This document shows, one piece after another, positions 36,091 through 44,847 of a stretch of 64,000 nt of DNA; the stretch's first letter is position 1, and each line of letters begins with the position of its first letter. The notes beneath the pieces were generated by a model. The model was not told the DNA's origin and ran no database searches. It worked only from the letters and a program-made list of their open reading frames with translations. The stretch covers positions 40,545,108 to 40,609,107 of the forward strand of contig OY754467.1 in assembly GCA_963575645.1 (NCBI GenBank). The letters run 5' to 3'. The DNA comes from Xanthostigma xanthostigma (lineage: Eukaryota; Arthropoda; Insecta; Raphidioptera; Raphidiidae). Made by a program: the position numbers and the translations under genes.

Positions 36091-36438
36091 GAAGTGAAAA
36101 CTTCTTTAGCGGCGTTGTACACTTTTTTGTAATGGGTAAAAAATGTTAAACTCGCGTCAGGAAAAGTAAGAATTGGGTGAGATTCTCTAAGTGATAGTAA
36201 TTGCCAGATACTTTTTATACAACGTTAGACATCTAGCGTTAAAATATCGTACATAAAAATGCAATCGATGATACAAACCATTTTATTTTTTGTACAACGT
36301 TAGACATCTAGCGTTGAAATATCGTACATAAAAATGCAATCTATGATACAAACCATTTTATTTACAAGTGTTGCCAATAAATAAACAATGCTTCTAAATG
36401 CAAAAAATTAAGACGTTATTATTCAAGTTTTCACTTCT
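36091..36438. mobile_element. Terminal-repeat element with internal 75-bp duplication, copy 3
   Basis: Ends GAAGTGAAAACTTCTTTAGC and CAAGTTTTCACTTC form terminal inverted repeats related to those at 18005 and 21948. The interior contains two tandem 75-bp units (36218-36292 and 36293-36367), each with ACAACGTTAGACATCTAGCG and GATACAAACCATTTTATT. Confidence 0.75.
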
Positions 36439-36687
36439 GCCGGCACTCCCGGAGTGCAACCCGTCTTTTTTTTGTTGTTTTTGTGATTCTCAGATTTATT
36501 TTGTTTAAATTGGCGTAATAAAAATCCGATGAGAAATGCCATGTCACGAGACTATTATCCTTTAGAAGCGAATTATTAGAGGTTGGATTAATCAGTTCTG
36601 TAGTGATTGTCAAAAATCGCATAATATTTGTAATTACAGTTTTGAAAAGTGATAGATTCTATTCATGCATTAAACTGTATTAGTGCG

Positions 36688-37439
36688 AGATCCGGTATAA
36701 GAAATATACACCCTCATCTGTTATTTAATGATGACAAAGATTATATGTTAGATAATTAAATATATACATTGATAAATCGCGCATGGGTTGCCTAGCTAAA
36801 TCGCGTACCGATGCTATTAAATTAAATAAATTCTAATTGACTTTTTTGGACCAACTTCCCCGATTTGTTAATCATAAAAATCGAGCCTAAGATAAGAGAA
36901 TATGACACAAATACATTTTTACAAAACAAATAAACTCAAAGTATTGACTATTTACAAGGTATGTTTATGTGAAGGAGCTATATTTATGTATAGAATCAAT
37001 GGTATATAATTCCTTGTGTCATATTCTTTCATTTTCGGCTCGATTTTTATGATTAACAAATCGGGGATATTGATCCAAAAAAGTCAGTTAGAATTTATAT
37101 AATTTAACAGCATCGGTACGCGATTTAGCTATAGGAAACCCATGTGCGATTTATCAATGTATATGTCACCGTAAAATTGTAAATATCGTTAGGTTGTAAT
37201 CTGTCTCGCGAGATTGTGAACTGTCGAAAGATTTTGAACCTCAACGTACTGCTTACAATTTAATGTATTATTATTACGTTGAGGTTCACAATCTTTCGAC
37301 AGTTCACAATCTCGCGAGACAGATTACAACCTAACGGTATTTACAATTTTACGGTGACATAGGTATACATATATTATCTAACATGTAATCTTTGTCATCA
37401 TTAAATAACAGATGAGGGTATATATTTAATACCGGATCT
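36688..37439. repeat. Outer palindrome, interrupted by an inner one
   Basis: Left arm about 36688-36910 (AGATCCGGTAT, CCCTCATCTGTTATTTAATG, GATTTGTTAATCATAAAAAT). Right arm is 37014-37439 in complement, with 37163-37360 inserted. The spacer is about 100 bp. The arms have diverged by point changes. Probably a foldback MITE of about 550 bp before the second insertion. Confidence 0.82.
37163..37360. mobile_element. Inner foldback MITE, 86-bp arms
   Basis: Begins ATGTCACCGTAAAATTG and ends CAATTTTACGGTGACAT, with arms complementary through TAATCTGTCTCGCGAGATTG and CGACAGTTCACAATCTCGCG. The spacer is 26 bp (37249-37274). It interrupts the right arm of the larger palindrome. No clear target duplication beyond TA-rich flanks. 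Confidence 0.85.
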
Positions 37440-38227
37440 TAGACTATAATGAAAGTCTACTAATTTTGTTAGAGCTTGTGATAAATACTGCCAACGAAAT
37501 GTGTTCTACTGCTCTGTACTCTGGACCTGATTTTCGCTCATACAAGGTTAATTTCGCAAGAAATTAATTAAATTTGTAGTCTTTACAAGAGGGGAGATTC
37601 TGTTCTACAATACAGAACAATTTTTAGATTGATTCGAGTTCGTGATAAGTTCTAAAATTAGAATTGAAAATCACGAACAATAGTTGTCAGTTGGTCTGTA
37701 CCTACGTACATATTTTTCTCTTATAATGAACTTTGGAAAAAAATGTATTTCAGTTAAAGTTACACTAAATTTATAAGGTCAAAATTTTTTACAAACTAAA
37801 TTCTGTTAGCAGTACAAAACTCTGCCAACAATTTTACTTATGTCCTTGATTCTGCGCAATACTGGAATAAAGAATAGATATGTAATTGCAAGTCAATAAA
37901 TACAAATAATTCATAGATCGCTTATCTCGAAACCTTGATTGAATATAAAAATAATATGTATTATGTAGCACTCGACGACATACGGCACAATATTAAAATA
38001 TACATATCTGTTGCACTGGCGTGCATAATGACTAAAAAATAATTTTCTATAAAACGGAAAATCATGCCGACAAAATAATATTCTAATAGTTTCGTCACGA
38101 CACTTTTCCAAACGAACTAAATTTTCATGAATAAATGGCTTTAAATGGTTAAAAACTCTAAACCCTCGTAAAAATGCTATGTGGGACGCTTGCGCCAAAA
38201 ATCCTTTGGGGGTTTTTCACGTTACAC
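37440..38227. other. Non-coding, nothing recognised
   Basis: A minus-strand open frame (37911-38198) shows no family motif. No element ends identified. Confidence 0.4.
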
Positions 38228-38770
38228 CAAGGTCAACCAATGCCCAAAGTTTCATTTCGATCGAAGATGACCGATATTCAGAACTATATCCAGTTTTACT
38301 TCAAGGTTGCAGGCACTCATTTTTACCACATTTTTATTAACTCGCTTTCTTGTATGTCTGTCCGGGTGGAACTTTGTAATTGATTTTAAACTAACTTCCT
38401 GATGAGATAGAGACTTGAAATTTTTAACAAACTCAGAATTAGATGACAATACAGGAAAATATTAAAAAGAAGTAAATACTAAAATAAATTTAAAAAACAT
38501 TAATATACCACATTAATATGAACTAAAAAATATAAAATAATTTCTTTACAGATAGATTTTTAACCTGTAGGATTTGAAACGAAAAACGTGGGGCGCATGC
38601 GACTATTATATAAGAAGTGTAGATAGTAGCTATCAATGAAAAAATGTATTTATGAGATAAAACGAATAATGCGCCCCATGTTTTTCGTTTCAAATCCTAC
38701 AAGTTACAAATCAGTCTGTAAAGAAATTATTTTATACTTTTTAGTTCGTGGTACATTAAAAAAAAATATT
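38228..38770 (-). repeat. Dispersed composite repeat, copy 3
   Basis: Minus-strand copy: module A at 38250-38420 (plus-strand GTCCGGGTGGAACTTTGTAA, complement of module A in copy 1), then the inverted module at about 38490-38765 with two facing cores (GAAACGAAAAACGTGGGGCG at 38576 and GCGCCCCATGTTTTTCGTTT near 38671). Same order as the other two copies once reversed. Confidence 0.72.
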
Positions 38771-39392
38771 TCTTTTATTTTGAATGTTTTCCTCGGTAAC
38801 GTCGTGACTCGTGACGTAGGTCTATTAATTTCGATGTTACTCATTGTACCCCTATCGTTAATTCGCTACCTCCTTTGACACTCCACTACTGGTTTCCTAT
38901 ATTCAACGTAATACTGTCTTGTAAAGCGATAGTAAACATGTCAGATCTTAGATATCTTCCCTTGGGCTATATGAGACAGCCATCTTGTGTACTCATGCAT
39001 ACGTTGTTATGTGGGAGTTGTTAACAATACCTGAACAGTAAAATAATTGCATTATTGGCATGCGAGATAATTCTAAATGCATTACATGTGTAGTATGTAG
39101 ATATTATGATATAGCGCAACTTCTTTTTTTATACACCGTGTTTTATCATTTTACGGGACATAATACTCATGACTTTTTAATAATAAAACTGTTCGCAGAG
39201 GCGGGATACAAACTGGACTTTCTTCATCTCTGTAAAGAAACATATAGTATCAAGAGTCTGTTACTCGATATTTAGGTATCTAACGTGAACCTGTCAAGTA
39301 TATACACTATACATCTCTTTCCACAGACTCATCTTTCTTTATCTATGCGCGATAATGATGTGCCGGTTCAGGTACAGCTTTGACGTCATCGT
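38771..39392. other. Non-coding, nothing recognised
   Basis: Short open frames without family motifs. No repeat ends were supported. Confidence 0.4.
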
Positions 39393-39650
39393 ATAACGCC
39401 CATAGGCGTTGCAACGATTTTATCCTGGGGGGGGGGCAAATTTTCAACTCTACCTACCATTACCAGCTGCCACTTATACATAATTTGAAAACTGTTCATA
39501 GATGCGAAGTCGACCAACATGACTTTCTGGAGAAACACGACAAAGAAAACGTAGATTATTGTAGTTCTATCTTGTTTTTTGTACGTGAACAATTAATATT
39601 CTAAGATGGGCCCACCTGGCACCCCCTCTTGTTAGGCCAATGATAACGCC
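39393..39650. mobile_element. hAT-type MITE with perfect 8-bp target duplication
   Basis: 39401-39642 begins CATAGGCGTTGCAACG and ends TTGTTAGGCCAATG. ATAACGCC flanks both sides (39393-39400, 39643-39650). 242 bp. A related inverted copy is at 51509-51745 in an intron. The overlapping open frames on both strands are incidental. Confidence 0.9.
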
Positions 39651-39873
39651 TAAGCTCAACCGTTTGAAATGAACACGTTTTTAAATTCTTGTTTGTAATT
39701 CAGAGGAATTATAGGATATTAGAAGGAAATATTTGGTTTACAATTACATTATTTAAAATTATTAAACTTTGAGACGTGGGACGACCATATTATATTTCAT
39801 TCGATGTTTCCTAAGGGAATGCAAGTATGGTAATAAGTTTAAAAAATGAAACCCGGAACAAAATTGGTTTCCG

Positions 39874-40456
39874 ACTAGGGTTGCCAGGCTCTAAAATACG
39901 AAAGTTGGGCTCGGCGCTGTATTAGGCCGGACATTTTGCCCTAAAAGCCGGACATATCTTTTTTAAAAGCCAAACATACCTTTTTAAAGCCGGACATCAC
40001 ATTTTAATAAAAGAAAACTGTTAGGTTCGTAGTAAAGTTGTTTATTAATTATTATTTTAATAGTAAATCACAGTTTTGATACAAAATTTGCAATATTCAA
40101 CAAACAGTCCTATCTACCTGTCATTTGTATTTATACGTATGATATTGATGAAGTGAAAAATATTCAGTCTTCTGTAGACTATAAGTAGATAAATTTAAAG
40201 AAAAAAACAACAAACAAACAAATATATAGCTCTCTTTTAACAAAATATAAAAAATTAAAAGTTTTCGTTAACCAAATCAAAAATATATCCATTCTTTTGG
40301 ATAAAAACAAAAAGATCATTATGAAAAAATAACAATTTCAAACTCTTGAAAAATATCAAAGTCTATAATTAAAAGTACACAGACCAAAAGCCGGACACGA
40401 CCGTAAAATGTTGGACATGTCCGGCTAAAGTCATACACTTGACAACCCTAGTCAGG
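39874..40456. mobile_element. hAT-like element, terminal repeats without clear duplication
   Basis: The ends GACTAGGGTTGCCAGGCTC and CTTGACAACCCTAGTC are inverted. Subterminal GCCGGACAT motifs occur several times at the left and GCCGGACACG, ATGTCCGGC at the right. The interior is AT-rich and non-coding. No matching 8-bp flanks were found, so the assignment rests on the ends. Confidence 0.7.
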
Positions 40457-41273
40457 GGCTTTCTGGTAAATTCAGCCAAAATATTTAAAAACTATTTTTG
40501 AACATGGAAATTTCTTCTCTGTTTTTTTTAAACGATGGATAGATTGTAAATTATAGACGCTCGTCAGTTTAGGTCATTAGCTTCACGCTGCTTTAATTTA
40601 ATTAAATGAACGTGTATGAATAAATCATTCCGTATTCAATAGTGTGTCCTGAATATACCTACTAAATTACTCTATTATTTAAAATAAGCTGTAATTCTTT
40701 CACAGTTCAGTAAGTTGCTCCATTTGTTTGATTTGTTAAGCACTGATTTAGAAATCGACTCGTCGTTTTCTTTCATGCGCGTCGTGAGCCAGTAATTCAC
40801 GGTTATAATATATTACAGTATTTTAATGTTCTAAAAGAATCCAGAATACTCTGAATATATTAAACATGTTTTCCTTGTAAAGTGAGTTGTTTAAGACAGC
40901 CATAATCATAACATAATAGTTCTGTAATATTGTCCATTCAAAAAACTGTCAGTAAATCAGTTGTACGTATATATAAACACAAATCCCATAAGTCTTAAAG
41001 CGGCGTTTACACTGTTTGTCCATTTAAACAACTCACGGACGCCTGCAGACATGATTCTAATAGTACAAGATCTCGATTTGGCTCGATCTTCACCCATCGA
41101 GTTTTGTAATGTTTGATAATATAATGTATTAATAAAGAAAAATTGATTTGGTTGCCATTTAATTTCCTAGCACAGCTATTTTTAATAAAAAATTATAGTT
41201 GTTAATTGTCTGGGACTTAAAAAATTACCGGGAAAATTGTCAAACGCCTCTATGAGATCGTGTACCTGAAAAG
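40457..41273. other. Non-coding, nothing recognised
   Basis: AT-rich with closed frames. No repeat ends identified. Confidence 0.4.
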
Positions 41274-41922
41274 AAAAAAAACTCCGGGTCGCAGTGCCCA
41301 ACCCTGCCGACAAAATAGCGTATTTGCTAATACAGACAGTGTGGCTTTATTACGTAAACTTAAATTTGTTTTTAGACAAAATAAAAAAAAATATCCCTTA
41401 GTACAACCCTTAAAATAATATGTTTTTACTTAATTTTAATACTAATATTAATCCAACATCTGCACACTTCAGTATGTAAATCCATACCCACAAACTAGCG
41501 TTTTCATAAAATTTGTAAGTCCGGTTCTGTCGGGCCGATTTTTAGCCGAATTTTAGCAGCACATTTTAATGATTTCTAAAGGGTTAAATTTGAAAGGATT
41601 CTAAGAATTTTTTCTGAATATTTGGGCCCAAAAACTTTTTTCAACCCCTAAAAACTACCCTTAAAATGGCCCGATCGGACCCATTTTAAATAGACTTCTT
41701 GCAATGGTTGATTCCAGCATGTAGACCAAATTTCGTTTAAATCGATTAAGTCTGTCGAGAGTTATCGTGGTCACACATACATATTATATAAACATTTCCA
41801 AAAATGGTGCCAAACTTCTTAGGAGGCTATGAAACGTCGAGGAATTTTGGTCCGACTCCTAGGTCCCGCCATCCGACCGACGCCAATAGTGTAAGTGCCT
41901 TATGTGCAAATACACTAAAAAA
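41274..41922 (-). repeat. Dispersed GTCGGCAGGGTTT repeat, inverted copy
   Basis: Complement of the copy at 25252-25963 along nearly its whole length (CGGGTCGCAGTGCCC at the left, GGTCCGACTCCTAGGTCCCG then CACTTACACTATTGGCG-complement at the right). Lacks the long TA run. Confidence 0.75.
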
Positions 41923-42531
41923 TCCGGACCGGTGACCCACCGGGAAAAGTCTCGATATTCCGTAAGGCCAGACCCACGCTGGAGTCCTCCTGAAAGAAAA
42001 TATTGGCTGCTTCACCGCGTAATCCATATAATTAAAGATCAGTGAACACAATCTGCAACGCCTTGCCGAGAATAGAACAAACCACATTGTCACTTTTGTC
42101 GCTACACGTCATGTTAAGCCTCCGCACTATTTAATAGTGTAAACACAGATTTAGTCGATATGTGTGCATTTAATGTTAGTACATTATTTTTTTCTGTTCA
42201 GCTCTCATTGTTTTGTTTTCAACATGACAGTACAGTAATTGTTACACTTATTTTTCTTCGCCTGTACGTATTTATGAGTTATACCACGATACAAAGTTGA
42301 CACTGTAACGTGTTATTACAATATTGTCTCCAGAAGATATTGTTTCGTTGAGTTATATTCAGTCACAAAACAAGCTCTTATTTTATTTTTTGTTGGCTTG
42401 TTTTTTCTCACTGGGCAATTTAGCCATCATATAATAGTTTTATTTTTCTAACAATAATGTTTACTGTACATACAAATACTTTATGATTAATTTGAAACGG
42501 CGCTTTTAAATAAATAAAAAAAAAAAAAACG
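41923..42531. other. Non-coding, nothing recognised
   Basis: No supported exon or element end. Confidence 0.4.
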
Positions 42532-43090
42532 GCCAATTGCGAGTCAGACTCGCGCACCGAACGTTTCGTATAAAATTCTAGTTATGTAAATAGTTCGTCC
42601 ATCACGGGAATCGAGTCTCGAAAATTTTTCCTGCGTTGGAAAATCGTTTTCCCCAAACATCGACAAACATCGAGGTCATTTTGCCAACTAAGCGTGCAAA
42701 TTGCAGTGAGTTCAGATCGATTACTAAACAGTATTGTACCTCGTGGCTATATCTGATAGGCTAGTTGTCATACCGTGTTGTATGTGAGAGTTCTCATATT
42801 GCGCTGTATTACCGGTAGCGGACGCTTGTTTTGTATTAGAACTGTTACTGTGTACGTGCGTAGCATGTTGTTGCGGTTTAAAAACATTATTTTTTGTGGT
42901 GTAACTACAAAACGGTTTGCGGATTTTTCCCTTTACTTGTGCTATAAGACATTGCTTCTTTCCAAATTTCATGAGTCTATAGATCAACGGAAAGTACCCT
43001 ATAGGTTTTGATTCCCAAGAGTCTTGACAGACGGACAGCAAAGTGATCCTAAGGGTTTCTTTTTCCTTTGGAAGTACGGAACCCTAAAAA
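42525..43090 (+). repeat. Interspersed repeat, GCGAGTCAGACTCGCGCACC type
   Basis: Begins after an A-run with ACGGCCAATTGCGAGTCAGA and ends TTCCTTTGGAAGTACGGAAC followed by CCTAAAAAA. I recall the GCGAGT-x2-GACTCGCGCAC and GGTA-CGGAACCCTAAAAA signatures as very common in lepidopteran and other arthropod genomes. The 105-codon open frame on the minus strand across it has no protein family I recognise and is not called. Confidence 0.6.
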
Positions 43091-43924
43091 ATGTTCTGTT
43101 AACATTTAAAGAAAGTTTTCAAGTATAGATTTAACTCAAATTTAAACTACATTTAAAAATTAATTCCTGTGTTAAAAAAATCAATTCATTTAGCTTCAAT
43201 ACTTAATTGTTTTGTATAAAATATTTAACACGTTGTTTTTTATTATTTAAAATAATTTTTGTAGTGCATTTTTTCTACAAAATAAGATAAAAATGTTTTG
43301 TTTAGTTTTATATTATGATTTTTACAAATTATCAACGTGCAAACGATTTCTTTACACAGTCTTTTTAATAAAATGCCTATATTATATGTATAAAAATCTT
43401 TAAAGTATTATTACTATTAATATTTTGTATTTTGTATAAAATGTTTTTCCATTTTTCTCTGTATCTTTCTCTCTCTCTCTTAGTTTTTTAATTATAGTAT
43501 TCTGTTGTCACACATTATAAAATAATTGTAAATAAGTATGTATGATCATTATCATACAATATAAATTTATTTGTGAAATATGCAACCCTGCGTTTTTTAC
43601 TACGTTTTCTGGTCTCACACTTAAATGAAATTAATTATTATCAACTATTATGCTTTCACTGTAACAGCCATTTATTGTCCTTAAATTTTCTTTTGACACT
43701 TGGCGTGAAAATAAGAAAATATTGATTTCACTTGACACGTCAGTGACGTCATTAACTGAATCGAATGATGTGACAATAGTGAATAAGTATTTTCATAAAG
43801 TGTGACACCGAAAATGATCATCCCGTGTCCTGGCATTAATATGAGATCTGGTGAAAGTATCAATTGGATTTTCGATTTATTATTATTATAAATTGGAAAG
43901 ATAAATCAGTACAGAAACCTTTCA
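43091..43924. other. Non-coding, nothing recognised
   Basis: AT-rich, with a CTCTCT run near 43465. No gene or element ends. Confidence 0.4.
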
Positions 43925-44032
43925 CATTTTAGCTCCTTCTATTAGTGAAAACCGCATAAAAATCCGTTCGGTTGTTTTCGAGTTTATCGCGTTCAGACAG
44001 GCAGACAGACGCAACGGAGGGACTTTGTTTTA
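43925..44032 (-). mobile_element. Helitron 5'-end remnant
   Basis: GTGAAAACCGCATAAAAATC, CGTTCAGACAGGCAGACAGA and GGGACTTTGTTTTAT match the 5' region (minus strand) of the Helitrons at 6612 and 13560. The 3' part is missing; the next Helitron starts directly at its edge. Confidence 0.6.
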
Positions 44033-44387
44033 TCTATATCCATACTAATATATAAAGCTGAAGAGTTTGTTTGTTTGGTTGAACGCGCTTATCTCAGGAA
44101 CTGGTTCGAATTGAATTTTTTTTTGTTGGATAACCCATTTATCGAGGAACGTTATAGGCTATATATAATATCACGCTACGACCAACAGGAGCGGAGCATC
44201 AATGAAAAATGTTGCAAAATGGAACTCAAAATGTGTCCGTCCGAAAAAAGACTTTTGAACGGTAACTCCGATCATCATGAAATTTAAACACAACATTCAA
44301 CTCGGTAAACTAAGATGAACGTGCGTACTCATGTCCCTCCCCTCATTCGTTCTTTTGCACCCGGGTGAAACCGGGCGGGACCACTAG
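44033..44387 (+). mobile_element. Helitron, compact copy
   Basis: 5' TCTATATCCATACTAATATA, 3' CACCCGGGTGAAACCGGGCG then GGACCACTAG (44384-44387), followed by T. A stable hairpin (CACCCGGGTG) precedes the terminus, as in Helitrons. It is the reference for the insert-carrying copy at 28511. Lies just downstream of the carboxypeptidase stop codon. Confidence 0.85.
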
Positions 44388-44394
44388 TATAATA

Positions 44395-44542
44395 TATATG
44401 TCGCCGGGATATTGTCAAATCCGTGATTTTGTAATTTCACTAGTGAAATTACAATATCACGATTGACAAAGATTCGTGATATTATAATTTCACTAAGTGA
44501 AATTATAATATCACGGGTTTGACAATATCCCGGCGACATATA
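44395..44542. mobile_element. Inverted-repeat MITE made of two hairpins
   Basis: Terminal repeats TATATGTCGCCGGGATATTG / CAATATCCCGGCGACATATA. Inside are two hairpins in tandem, TAATTTCACTAGTGAAATTA and TAATTTCACTAAGTGAAATT, each flanked by GTGAT.../...ATCAC. Lies between the Helitron and the carboxypeptidase polyadenylation signal. Confidence 0.85.
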
Positions 44543-44579
44543 GAAAGAAACAAATAAAAATATTTACCTACAACAATGA

Positions 44580-44585
44580 TTTATT
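44580..44585 (-). terminator. Polyadenylation signal of the minus-strand carboxypeptidase
   Basis: AATAAA on the minus strand, starting 66 bases past the stop codon (44651). Other AATAAA-like hexamers lie just beyond, but this is the first. Confidence 0.65.
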
Positions 44586-44650
44586 AAATAAATAGGTACA
44601 TCAACAAAACTCACTAACAAAAATAGCATTAGACTAATACATTATACAGA

Positions 44651-44847
44651 TCAGTGGATACGGGTGATATTTTGTCCTTCCTTTAAAAGTTCAACAATGG
44701 AATCGAGTGTCTCCTCTCCAGTGGGAATGATCTGATCCGGTGGCAAAATGAAACCGTATTTCCCTTGGTCTCTTAACTCGTACAAACATACAATTGGTGT
44801 GCCAAATGTTGCCTTTACCCAATCTATGCTTGTTCCTGAGCCAATAT
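44651..44847 (-). CDS. Carboxypeptidase (minus) exon 9 (catalytic Glu, stop)
   Basis: [38 protein letters not shown] and [16 protein letters not shown]. Has Y349, I356 and catalytic E372; stop TGA at 44651-44653. Acceptor TTTCCAG. Confidence 0.95.

Noticed and set aside
39380-39604. Overlapping open frames on both strands near 39.4-39.6 kb
   Set aside because: They fall within the hAT MITE, whose 8-bp duplication defines it as non-coding.
39874-40456. A proven hAT insertion
   Set aside because: The ends fit, but none of the possible 8-bp flanks match, so it is listed only as hAT-like.
42724-43041. 105-codon minus-strand frame
   Set aside because: Lies within a common interspersed repeat, has no recognised domain and no splice context.
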